NCBI RefSeq assembly: GCF_003569745.1
Contig: NZ_AP018498.1
Coordinates: forward strand, 2,829,001-2,893,000
Direction: 5' to 3'
DNA from: Altererythrobacter sp. B11
GTDB lineage: Bacteria; Pseudomonadota; Alphaproteobacteria; Sphingomonadales; Sphingomonadaceae
DNA length: 64,000 bases
The first letter of the stretch is position 1; each line of letters starts with the position of its first letter. The notes beneath the pieces were generated by a model. The model worked only from the letters and a program-made list of their open reading frames with translations. It ran no database searches and was not told where the DNA came from. Made by a program: the position numbers and the translations under genes. Shown piece after piece: positions 52,848 to 61,800 of the stretch.

Positions 52848-54781
52848 GCATGAATATCGGTGCGATCATTCTTTATTCGCATACAGGTGAAGAGCGTGAG
52901 CTCACCTTTAAGAGCGGCTGCCTCAACGTCATCACCGGCGATTCAAAGACAGGCAAATCCGCAATCATCGATATCATCGATTATTGTCTCGGACGAAGCA
53001 GCTGCAATGTCGCCGAGGGCGTGATTCGGCGAAGCGTCGCCTGGTTCGCAGTCCGACTGCTGAATGGCGACGACGAGCTGCTCGTTGCGCGCAAAAATCC
53101 GGGTCCAGGCACCGATACGGGCGGCGACATCTACGTGCGGCGCGGGAGCTTTGATGCGGCCCCCGCCTTTGAAGATCTCGCGCGCAATATGGTCGAGGGA
53201 GAGCTTATCTCGCTCCTATCACGTTTTGTGGGCATCTCTGAGAACGAGCATCGGCCTTTGAGTGGTACGCGACATCCGCTGCAGGCGACTATCCGCCACG
53301 CGCTGTTTCTGTGTTTTCAGAAGCAGGATGAGATCGACAATCGTGACCGGCTATTTCACCGGCAGGGCGACCAGTTCATTCCACAGGCGATCAAGGACAC
53401 GCTCCCCTATTTCGTGGGCGCGGTGGACGAACAGCATTTCCTGCGGCAGCATGAACTCGATCTCGCGCGCGAGGCGCTGCGCGAACTAGAGCAACGCGTC
53501 CAGCGTCAGAACGAGGCACGCAATGTCGACATCAGTCGCATTCGCCGGCTGGTGACCGACGGCAAGCGTGTCGGGTTGATCGTCCCGGAATATGAACCGG
53601 TCGAGACCGACATTGCACTGGAAGTCCTGGACCGCGCCGCACGCACCGACCTGGCATCAACCACCAACCTTCCCGATTTCGGCGATTCCATCAACCGATT
53701 GCGCAATGAGCAGGCTACGCTGAGGTCAGCGCTAGAGCGAGTGAACGACGAGGCGAGGGCTTCCCGGCTGATGCTGTCGGAGCAGAGCGCCTATTCGCGT
53801 GAAGGCCATGAGCAACGCGCGCGACTCAGCTCGATCGGATTGTTCAAGGTAGAGGCAGACGGTCATCACTGTCCGCTGTGCGAAAGCGAGCTCGCGATCC
53901 CTACGCCTGCCAGCGACCAAGTCGCGAACGCACTTCGTTTGGTGGGCGAGCAACTTGCGGCAGTTGAAGTTGAGCAACCTCATCTCCAGCGCCACATCGA
54001 GGGACTGGAGCAACGAAAGGGCAAGCTCGAGCGGGAATTAGTTGAGGCGCAAAATAGCCTCGCCCGCTTGATCGCGGATGATGCGAGGGCCAAGGCGCAA
54101 CAGGACCTGCTGGTCGACCAGGCGCGCGTTGTCGGCCGGATTGGCGCCTTTCTCGATGCAGTGCGACCCAGCGACAGCGAACCCGACCTAACGCCCCTTA
54201 TCGAAGCAGCCAAGCGCCGCGTCGAAACGCTCGAGGCGGCGGTAAATGCGGACGACGTCGCGCAGCGCCTCGACACCTATCTAAATCTCATCAGCAAGCA
54301 GATGTCGGCTTTCGCCGAGTACCTCGATCTAGAGCACAGTGGCAGCGAGCTACGGCTCGATGTGAAGAAGCTCACGGTTGTCGCCGATACACTTGACGGC
54401 CCGATCCCGCTCAATCGGATGGGAAGCGGTGAGAACTGGGTCGGTTATCATGTGCTGACCTATCTCGCGCTCCATTGGTGGTTTCGGAAACGCAATCGCC
54501 CAGTTCCGGCGATGCTGATCTTCGATCAGCCGAGTCAAGCGCATTATCCCGCCGAGCGCGATCAGGAAGGAAGCCTTGATCCGCTCGACGACAAGGACCG
54601 CCATGCCGTACAGGCGCTCTTTGAGTTGATGCACCGCGCATGCCAAGAGATCGAAGGCCTGCAGCTGATCGTACTCGACCACGCTCATCTCGCCGACGAG
54701 TGGTTTGAGGCTTCGATAGTCGAGGAGTGGCGCCGCCACCGCTTCCTTGTGCCGCCCGAATGGGACACGCGCGGACGGTGA
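52844..54781 (+). CDS. DUF3732 ABC/SMC-like ATPase of ABC-3C system
   Basis: Rad50/SMC-like ATPase of 645 residues. Walker A is GDSKTGKSA near residue 31, a Q-loop region is LCFQKQDEI, a central coiled coil (about 200-480) carries a CPLC hook-like motif near 345, the signature is RMGSGENW and Walker B is MLIFDQPSQAHYP. DUF3732 ATPases are predicted to detect invading nucleoprotein and release the partner effector. The gene is third in the operon and ends convergently to a HEPN/RES gene. Start at 52844 lies within the previous stop. Confidence 0.85.
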   Translation: MSMNIGAIILYSHTGEERELTFKSGCLNVITGDSKTGKSAIIDIIDYCLGRSSCNVAEGVIRRSVAWFAVRLLNGDDELLVARKNPGPGTDTGGDIYVRRGSFDAAPAFEDLARNMVEGELISLLSRFVGISENEHRPLSGTRHPLQATIRHALFLCFQKQDEIDNRDRLFHRQGDQFIPQAIKDTLPYFVGAVDEQHFLRQHELDLAREALRELEQRVQRQNEARNVDISRIRRLVTDGKRVGLIVPEYEPVETDIALEVLDRAARTDLASTTNLPDFGDSINRLRNEQATLRSALERVNDEARASRLMLSEQSAYSREGHEQRARLSSIGLFKVEADGHHCPLCESELAIPTPASDQVANALRLVGEQLAAVEVEQPHLQRHIEGLEQRKGKLERELVEAQNSLARLIADDARAKAQQDLLVDQARVVGRIGAFLDAVRPSDSEPDLTPLIEAAKRRVETLEAAVNADDVAQRLDTYLNLISKQMSAFAEYLDLEHSGSELRLDVKKLTVVADTLDGPIPLNRMGSGENWVGYHVLTYLALHWWFRKRNRPVPAMLIFDQPSQAHYPAERDQEGSLDPLDDKDRHAVQALFELMHRACQEIEGLQLIVLDHAHLADEWFEASIVEEWRRHRFLVPPEWDTRGR

Positions 54782-54871
54782 TCGCTTAGGTGCGCGACGC
54801 GAACGCGCGTCTGGCCCGTGTCTCTGCCGCCCCGAAAGGGCCCGGCTATCCATGCGGCCGCCTGGCCAATC

Positions 54872-56071
54872 CTATGTCTGCTCGTGCGCCACTGCGGTGA
54901 GGTTCAACAACTGTTCAAGGAACACTGGTCCATCCTCGACCGCGAAGCATTGCTCATTCTCGCAGAATAGAACGAACGCGCGCTCCCCGCCTTCCCGGGA
55001 ACTGCTATAGATAATGCCGTCGATCACGCTGTCGTCGGCGTCACGGAACACCCGTCGGAAATATTCGGTAACGATCTGCGTCGGAACATATTCGATGTGC
55101 TCGCGCCCGTCGCACGCGATCGGTTTAACAATATCGCGTGCAAAGGCGTGGAGGAAGCGAAGCGGATGGATGCAGTGATGGCTGTCCTCCTCAAACACGC
55201 TCGGGATATCCGGCAGGTCGGCCAGGTCGAGCACCCGAAGAGCGCGCGTCGCACGAAATGTCCCGATCGACAGGATCTGACCGGCATGGTGGTCGGGATC
55301 GAAGGTCTCGAGCCGGGCCGTGTCGACGTCGAAAGCGCCATAGAACATGGGAATGCCCGCCGGGCTCATCCGGTTCGATTGCATCGCGAACTGCGCCGGT
55401 GGCGTGCCGATTTCCGCACTAGTATGGAAGGGTTCTGCGCCGATGCGGATGCGGAAGAGGTCGGTATCGGCCGGGATCTCGGTGATGAGATTCAGCTCAG
55501 CGAGTTCATCGATTACCGTTTCGCCGATTGCCGCCAGCATGCGCGATGGAGGAACCTCCGGCGAGTGATCGCTGTCATCTGGTGTGAGGAAGACATAGCG
55601 CGTCTGGTGTTTGACGGTTTCCTTGAAAGCATCCCAGCCCCATTCGAGCCGCTGACTCTTGTCGCCGATGTAGAACTCGCGCTCGACCCAACCGTCACTC
55701 CCGACAACATCGATAATTGCCTCAACGACGTCGCTATCGTCGCTGATGTCGTAATCGCCGAGGACATCCCAGGTGTCACTGATTGAGGCCTGATACCCCC
55801 CTTCCGCCGAGACATACATGATGCCCTCGTCGTCCGGATGGTTCCAGTCGAAGCGAACACCCGTCAGGACGACACCGATGAATTCATCAAAGCTGGCGGC
55901 CATCGGGTCCTCGGATTCCGCGCCGCAGAACCGACACTGCGTTTCCGACACGTTGTCCGACACCCAAGATTTGAGAGCAGGATCAGTAACGCAGTCCTCG
56001 CAAATCGCTCCGTCGGCTTCGTAATAGCCGCGCTCTTCCTGCTCCATCTGCCACGCTTTTGCTCGGCCCAT
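54872..56071 (-). CDS. HEPN/RES-domain protein
   Basis: Protein of 399 residues. The N-terminal region has zinc-knuckle pairs (CEDC and CRFC) and a helical HEPN/RES N-terminal domain; the C-terminal RES domain (about 205-360) has FRIRIGAEP, PAGIPMFYGAFDVDTARLE and an acidic RFLHAFARDIVKPI segment. RES domains degrade NAD+, so this is probably a toxin or immunity effector. Unlike the usual Xre-RES pair it has no antitoxin gene beside it. Start 56071 is set by GAGGGTGG. It is convergent with the ABC-3C ATPase gene, 90 bases apart. Confidence 0.78.
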   Translation of the reverse strand: MGRAKAWQMEQEERGYYEADGAICEDCVTDPALKSWVSDNVSETQCRFCGAESEDPMAASFDEFIGVVLTGVRFDWNHPDDEGIMYVSAEGGYQASISDTWDVLGDYDISDDSDVVEAIIDVVGSDGWVEREFYIGDKSQRLEWGWDAFKETVKHQTRYVFLTPDDSDHSPEVPPSRMLAAIGETVIDELAELNLITEIPADTDLFRIRIGAEPFHTSAEIGTPPAQFAMQSNRMSPAGIPMFYGAFDVDTARLETFDPDHHAGQILSIGTFRATRALRVLDLADLPDIPSVFEEDSHHCIHPLRFLHAFARDIVKPIACDGREHIEYVPTQIVTEYFRRVFRDADDSVIDGIIYSSSREGGERAFVLFCENEQCFAVEDGPVFLEQLLNLTAVAHEQT

Positions 56072-56137
56072 TACACCACCCTCGATACGCTCATTGCAGT
56101 CAAGGCGCTTGAGCAAGTGTGAGCCCACGCAACTGAC

Positions 56138-56308
56138 ATGCTCGGCAACACGCCGGACATGATCCAGACCGGCCCCTTCGGCAAGCAGATCAACCGCATC
56201 TACATCTCCGATGGCGCTTTCGACATCGACAGGGAATTCTACCTCGGTCTACTGGTCGATCGCGCCAGAGGCCGCTCCGCGATGATCGCCCGCTTTCGGG
56301 GACGCTGA
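56138..56308 (+). pseudogene. sucC: fragment of succinyl-CoA synthetase beta subunit gene
   Basis: Fifty-six codons translate to MLGNTPDMIQTGPFGKQINR, then YISDG, DIDREFYLGLLVDRA and GRSAMIA. This is recognisably the internal SucC segment around residues 90-140 (MLG..L.T.QTG..GK..N, DI.RE.YL..LVDR). Both ends of the gene are missing and the frame soon stops. It is a relic, unrelated to its toxin neighbours, and shows that a core-metabolism gene was once near or was carried in by recombination. Confidence 0.75.
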
Positions 56309-56386
56309 TTGAGCGAAAGGAACGACCGAAGTTAGGTGCGGGCTGCCGGAAACACCGCAGCAGAACCCGGACGTTGGATCTTCAAG

Positions 56387-56450
56387 TCACGCAGCATCAA
56401 CCACCCGAAACACCGCCCCTGTGCCAGCGTCTCGAACCAGATCGACACCC
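56387..56450 (-). pseudogene. detached 3' end of RES toxin gene
   Basis: Read on the minus strand and joined to the 5' part at 57747 after removing the IS and one CCC copy, this gives the continuation GVDLVRDAGTGAVFRVVDAA and stop. That is a normal RES-toxin C-terminus, so this 64-base piece is the tail of the toxin gene separated by the IS. Confidence 0.82.
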
Positions 56451-56514
56451 TGAGGTGGTCCCGGAAATCTGGACAGGGTGCTAAGCTAATCCCGACCTGA
56501 GGAATGGACGGGAA

Positions 56515-56799
56515 ATGAAGAAGACGAGGAAGCGGTACAGCGCAGATTTCAAGGCGAAGGTGGCGCTGGAGGCGCTCCGGGGTGACCTGACCCTGGCCGA
56601 GCTGGCAGCGAAGCATGGCATCCACCATACGATGATCGCGGCCTGGAAGCGCCAGGCTGTCGAGGGAATGGGGAGCACGTTCTCCGGAGCCGGCGATGCA
56701 GCCAAGGCAGCCAGCGAGGCCGAGGTGGAGAAGCTGCACGCCAAGATCGGCCAGTTGGTCGTGGAGCGGGATTTTTTAGCCAAAGCCTCCGGTCGATGA
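56515..56799 (+). CDS. IS3-family transposase OrfA, copy 2
   Basis: Identical in translation to the copy at 21026: a 94-residue helix-turn-helix DNA-binding subunit. The element looks intact and could still move. Confidence 0.92.
   Translation: MKKTRKRYSADFKAKVALEALRGDLTLAELAAKHGIHHTMIAAWKRQAVEGMGSTFSGAGDAAKAASEAEVEKLHAKIGQLVVERDFLAKASGR
56772..56778 (+). promoter_or_regulatory. programmed -1 frameshift heptamer TTTTTTA, copy 2
   Basis: Same slippery heptamer and reading context as in copy 1, connecting OrfA to OrfB. Confidence 0.7.
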
Positions 56800-57686
56800 G
56801 CGTGGCACGGAGGCGTTCGATGATCGAACCTGCTCACCACCGGCTGTCGATTGCGGCGCAATGCCGGCTGCTGTCGATCAGCCGGTCTTCCTATTATTAT
56901 GCGCCGGTGCCGGAGACCGACGAGACGCTGGCACTGATGCGGATGATCGACGCGGCGTTCCTCGACATGCCATGGTATGGTAGCCGCCAGATGGTCCGGC
57001 ACCTGCGCCGCGAGGGCCACGATGTCGGCCGACGACGTGTGCGGCGGCTGATGGCGAAGATGGGCTTGTCGCCGATTTACCAGCGCCCTCGGACCAGCGA
57101 TCCGAACCCGCAGCACCGGATCTATCCGTATCTTCTGCGCAAACTGGTGATCGAGCGCCCCAACCAGGTGTGGTGCGCCGATGTGACGTATATCCCGATG
57201 CGCCGGGGCTTCTTGTATCTGGTCGCGGTGATGGACTGGGCGACCCGCAAGGTGCTGGCCTGGCGGCTGTCGAATACGATGGACGCCGGCTTCTGCGTCG
57301 CCGCACTGGAAGATGCGCTGGCGCGCTTCGGTAAGCCGGAGATCTTCAATACGGATCAGGGTAGCCAGTTCACCAGCTTCGCCTTCACCAGCGTGCTGCG
57401 CAACGCAGAGGTCAAGATCAGCATGGACGGTCGAGGCCGTTGGATGGATAATGTGTTCATCGAGCGGCTGTGGCGATCTCTGAAGTATGAATGCGTCTAT
57501 CTCCACGCCTTCGAGACCGGCTCGGAGCTGCGCACTGGCCTCCGGCGATGGATCACCTATTACAACACGCAGCGACCGCACTCGGGTCTCGCCGGGCGGA
57601 CCCCGGCAGAGGCCTACGGGCGGATCAGCGAACCAGATCATGGGGGGCATGCCCCCCATGATCTGACGACCAGACTGGCGGCATAA
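56796..57686 (+). CDS. IS3-family transposase OrfB (DDE), copy 2
   Basis: Identical in translation to the copy at 21307: 296 residues with HTH_21 and a complete DDE integrase core. It overlaps OrfA by 4 bases in the -1 frame. Confidence 0.95.
   Translation: MSVARRRSMIEPAHHRLSIAAQCRLLSISRSSYYYAPVPETDETLALMRMIDAAFLDMPWYGSRQMVRHLRREGHDVGRRRVRRLMAKMGLSPIYQRPRTSDPNPQHRIYPYLLRKLVIERPNQVWCADVTYIPMRRGFLYLVAVMDWATRKVLAWRLSNTMDAGFCVAALEDALARFGKPEIFNTDQGSQFTSFAFTSVLRNAEVKISMDGRGRWMDNVFIERLWRSLKYECVYLHAFETGSELRTGLRRWITYYNTQRPHSGLAGRTPAEAYGRISEPDHGGHAPHDLTTRLAA
57634..57665. repeat. 32-base perfect palindrome near IS 3' end, copy 2
   Basis: Same perfect palindrome as in copy 1, within the last codons of OrfB. 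It may block read-through between the IS and flanking genes. Confidence 0.85.
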
Positions 57687-57746
57687 TCACATCGGGGATT
57701 AGCTTAACTTCGTCGCCGACCTGTCCAAGAAGGCGGAACCACCTCA

Positions 57747-58405
57747 CCCGTTCCATTCCAGTGGTAGTCGAGGTGACGTCCTTGAGTGGGGTCGGATGCA
57801 CAATCCGGGTAGAACAAGCCGACACATTCACCACCCGGATGCCGGATGCTCGGATAAACAAGACCTTCGGCCCCGCCCCCTCTGAGCCTAACAGCGAGGG
57901 CTTGCGAGGCAGCATAGTTGTCGGGATCAAGTGCGGGATCGCCTGCGTCAAGGCTCCTGAGATCGTGAAGATCGGCGCTTACCGAAAGGATGATCTCACG
58001 GAACTGTGAGGTCCAGCCTGGCGCTTCAAAAGTGCGAGCCATGAAGCGGGCATGATGATGGATTGTTTCGAACAGCGCTGTTTCGAATGTACCCCCCGCG
58101 TATAATACGCCGTAGGTCCCATCGGTGAAGCGACTTGGTCGGTCAGTGCTGACATGCGTGAACGGGGCCATCAGATAGGATGCGCCGTTGCCCCCTACCC
58201 GGCGGTCAGCAGGTAACAGATCGAGATTGCCGATCGTCGCCATGATGCGGGGATTGGTTTTTTGCTCGGCAGAGATCAGCAGCGGCCAATCTGCGGGGTC
58301 TGCGATATCTTCGAACAGGTCGATCGGTGGAAAGGCACTGCGGATAATCCGCACAGCACCTTTCCACTCGACCTGGGCAATCGGAATTGCCTTGGGATCA
58401 ATCAC
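57747..58405 (-). pseudogene. RES-domain toxin gene interrupted by IS
   Basis: Main 5' part (about 219 residues) of a RES toxin, the NAD+-degrading partner of Xre-RES systems. Typical features are RIIRSAFPPIDLFEDI, the GGxR-type stretch RFTDGTYGVLYAGGTFETALFET with its Arg, Tyr and Glu, and GLVYPSIRHPGGECVGLF with a catalytic-site Ser. The IS at 56451-57746 is inserted 23 codons before the stop. The interrupted frame reads 14 residues into the IS and stops at 57704, so a slightly altered toxin might still be made. Its ATG overlaps the antitoxin stop by 4 bases. Confidence 0.85.
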
Positions 58406-58815
58406 CCGACACCACGTTCGGCATCAAGATAGCGACGCACCCGCATGATATCAGTCAGTTCGCCGCCAAGCATGACATCGAGCGCACTCGCTCCGGCAAA
58501 AGCGGAGTTACCTGCCTTGATCCAGGCGTAGCCACGTTGGGCTTCGGAAAAGATGATCCTCAGCGCCTTGTGGATACCCATCAGATTGGAAAGCCGCGCC
58601 GCACCATCGCGCGAGATACGGCCCGGGCCCTCAGCTTTCCACCGCCGATAGGAGCGAACCGGCATGTCGAGCAAAGTCGCTGCCTGTTCGTCAGTTAGTT
58701 CCCATTTCCCAAACAGGTTCAGCACGGCGCGGAACATCGCCGCTGCTTCCTCCTGGGTTACAGGATCGGGCCGGAAGGCATGGGGGACGGTATCAACGGG
58801 TTGCAGTGCCAACAT
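58402..58815 (-). CDS. Xre-family antitoxin of Xre-RES system
   Basis: Antitoxin of 137 residues (ParS/Xre-MbcA type). An N-terminal helical Xre-like part (QEEAAAMFRAVLNLFGKWELTD, ATLLDMPVRSYRRWKAEGP) is followed by the DUF2384 region (HKALRIIFSEAQRGYAWIK, GASALDVMLGGELTDIMRVRRYLD). The longer frame to 59001 is antisense to the helicase end; ATG 58815 has GGAGGAT seven bases upstream. Antitoxin-first order and 4-base coupling to the RES toxin are typical. It appears intact, so it may persist as an orphan antitoxin. Confidence 0.87.
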   Translation of the reverse strand: MLALQPVDTVPHAFRPDPVTQEEAAAMFRAVLNLFGKWELTDEQAATLLDMPVRSYRRWKAEGPGRISRDGAARLSNLMGIHKALRIIFSEAQRGYAWIKAGNSAFAGASALDVMLGGELTDIMRVRRYLDAERGVG

Positions 58816-58874
58816 GAGTATCCTCCATATGGCAGTGTATAGCGCATTTAATGCCATTTGGCAAGCTAACGATC

Positions 58875-61800
58875 TCATCCCACAAGTCGCGCCAAGACCG
58901 CTACTGCGCTCGTCGTCGGGACGAAAAGTCGCGTTTGATAGCGTATGATCTCGGTGAAACACCCATGTGCCTTGTACCAGTCTAGGCGAGACGCCGACCA
59001 ACCAGTCAGTTCGAGCCGCTGCGCGCCGTTGACGAGGCTGCGCTTGAGCGTGAGCGCTTCGCGGCTTTTGATTTGCATCGGCCGTCCGGTCCCGTTCACC
59101 GCATCGACGATTTGCTCTGCCGAGAAGGCATGTTCGTCTTCAAGCCCAAGCGCCTGGCATAGTTCGGGCACACAGTGGAGCGGAACCTCCCGGCCCAACA
59201 ACGAGCGTCCGTCTCGCGCCGAAATCCGGCTGACGCGAACATAGTCGGAAGGGAGTTTGTCCCACACCGGAAGCAGCAGGCCCGTTGCAAGATGCAGTCG
59301 CTCACGCTTGTGATCGGAGGCGGCGTCATCGACCTCAGCCTGCCAGAGGCGGCGAAATTCGGTTGGATCCACCGTTTCCCAGTTGCTCTCCTCGAGTTGA
59401 TCGGCGGTGATGTGCCCGTGCTTCAAGGGACGGACAAGCTCGAAACGGGCCACACGCATGCCTTCGTCGGTGAGCAGACTGCGCGCCGGGACAAGCAGAC
59501 CGATCCGGCCTGAGCGCGCATTACGCAGAAGTTGCTGACGCGAACCTGAAAAGCCGTAGAGCTCCTCGAGGCGTTCGAGACGCAAAGGCTTGAGAGCGCG
59601 GGCGATCTCGAGTTCCAGGAGATGCGTAGTCGCACCCGACAGCGCATCGGAGCGCAGTAGCGTGTCGGTCACCACCTCGTAATGCTCTACCGCAATGGTC
59701 TCGACCCCAATGTCGAGCGTGCCGGCCTGGCGTGCTGCATCGATCCGCGCTTCGACGAGGCCGAGAAACTCGTCAAATATGCCGTTTTGCAAAGCAATCG
59801 GCAACGCGAGGATGCGATTGAGCCAACGCTGGATTGTTGGCAGGTCATCGACCATCCCGCCGTCGGGCCCTTCAACCCTGAGCCCGCTCAATTCCTCAAA
59901 CCGAGAAAGCGTAACGGCTTTCAGCTTGCCTGCGAACAACAGGCCGAACCAGCGATGAAGCGCCTCCTTGGCGTATGTGCTCTCGAGATTGTCGGCAGGA
60001 TCGAAGAGGTTCTGCCCACCTGTCTGGCGCTGCCCTCGGGTCAGTGCCCCGAGACTGTCGAGCCGACGTGCAATGGTCGATATAAACCGACGTTCGCCAC
60101 GCACGTCGGTGGTCACCGGGCGGAACAGCGGGGCCGACGCCTGATTGGTGCGGTTGGTACGGCCAAGGCCCTGAATTGCGGCATCGGCCCGCCAGCCCGG
60201 CTCAAGCAGGAAGTGGACCCGGCGCATCTGGTTCTTTGCCGCAAGGTCGGCATGATAACTGCGGCCGGTGCCACCGGCATCGGAGAAAACCAGAATCCGC
60301 TTTGTCCCGTCCATAAAATCTCGCGTTTCGGCGACATTGGCGCGCGGAGAGCGCGACTGGAGCACCTGGCGTCCATCGCGCCCGACGATCAGGCGGCGGG
60401 TACGGCCGGTGACCTCGGCGACCTGATCGACGCCGAACCGTTCGATGATCGCATCGAGCGCCGTCGCGATCGGCGGCAAGGCACAGAGCTGCTCGATCAT
60501 GCTATCGCGCGCGGCAAGCGCCGAACGACAGAGAACAGGGGCACCGTTCTCATCACTCATCGGTTCGGACCGGGCATTGCCATTCTCGTCCGTAAACACG
60601 GCCATCAACCGAACCGGGAAGCTTTTGGTGAGGTAATCGACCACGTATTCGCGGGGGGAGAGATCGATTTCGAGTGCTTCACGTTCCGCATCGGAGAGAT
60701 CAGCGAGGCGGCGGTTGAGCATGGCTTCGGCGGTCGAGACGAGTTGCACTACAACAGCGTTGCCGTCGGCAAGTGCCGTATCAATCGCAGGCAGCAGGCT
60801 CGGCAGCTTCATGGATAGAAGGAGCTGCGCGAAGAAGCGCTGCTTGGTGCCTTCAAACACCGAAAACGCAGCCGATTTGGCACTTGAATTGAGTGTCTCG
60901 CCACTGTCAGTGTCGACGATCCGCGTTGCCTCGAGAGCTTCGCGCAGGTTGGCATGAATGATTGCCCAGGCGTCTGCAAAGGCGTCATAAACCGCTACCT
61001 GGTCGGGGGTCAGGCAATGCTCGAGAATCTCGTACTCAACTCCGGCGAATGAAAGGGCCCTCGCCGCATACAGCCCCAGTGACTTCAGATCGCGCGCGAC
61101 CAGTTCCATTGCAGCGATACCGCCATCGCGGATATCTGCGACGAAGGCTTCGCGATTGGCAAAAGCCGTCTCGGGACCCCAAAGGCCAAGACGGGTGGCA
61201 TAGGCGAGATTATTGACGTCGGATGCCCCGGTCGCCGAAGCGTAGAGCACGCGGGCGCGCGGCAGCAGATTCTGGATGCGAACACCGGCAATGCCCTGCT
61301 CCGATCCCTTGACCTTACCACGTGAGCCCTCCCCGCCTGCGGCGTTGGCCATCGCATGGGCTTCGTCGAAGACGATGAGCCCGTCGAAGTCCTCCCCTGC
61401 CCATTCGAGAATCTGATCGAGCCGGGTCGCGTCGCTTCGACCCGAACGCAGTGTCGGATAAGTCACGAAGAGTATGCCCTCGCGCATCCCGATCGGGACA
61501 CCGAGCTTCCATTGGCCAAGGGGCTGGACGTCGATGGGAAGGCCGCCGAGCGCGCTCCAGTCGCGGCGGGCATCTTCGAGCAAAGCTTCGTTCTTGGAAA
61601 TCCAGATGTGGCGCCGTTCGCCCCTCACCCACCGGTCGAGGATGACGGAAGCGACCTGCCGTCCTTTCCCTGCACCAGTTCCGTCACCAAGAAAGTAGCC
61701 CATGCGGTAGGCGTGCCCCTCGGCGCTCGCCTTCAAGGCGCAGCCCTTGTCGTCGGGCTCAAACCGTCCCGGCAGATCGCGGGCATGCGCGCTTGCGGCA

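Larger units (their letters stand above)
56451..57746 (+). mobile_element. IS3-family insertion sequence, copy 2
   Basis: Same 1296-base element as at 20962-22257, in the same orientation and identical wherever compared. It is flanked by CCC on both sides (56448-56450 and 57747-57749), a 3-base target duplication, so this is a clean insertion. The target is the RES toxin gene. With copy 1 it makes direct repeats bounding about 34 kb. Confidence 0.95.

Noticed and set aside
20962-57746. Composite transposon formed by the two IS3 copies
   Set aside because: Outer flanks (GGA on the left, CCC on the right) do not match, and copy 2 has its own complete target duplication, so the segment did not move as one unit.
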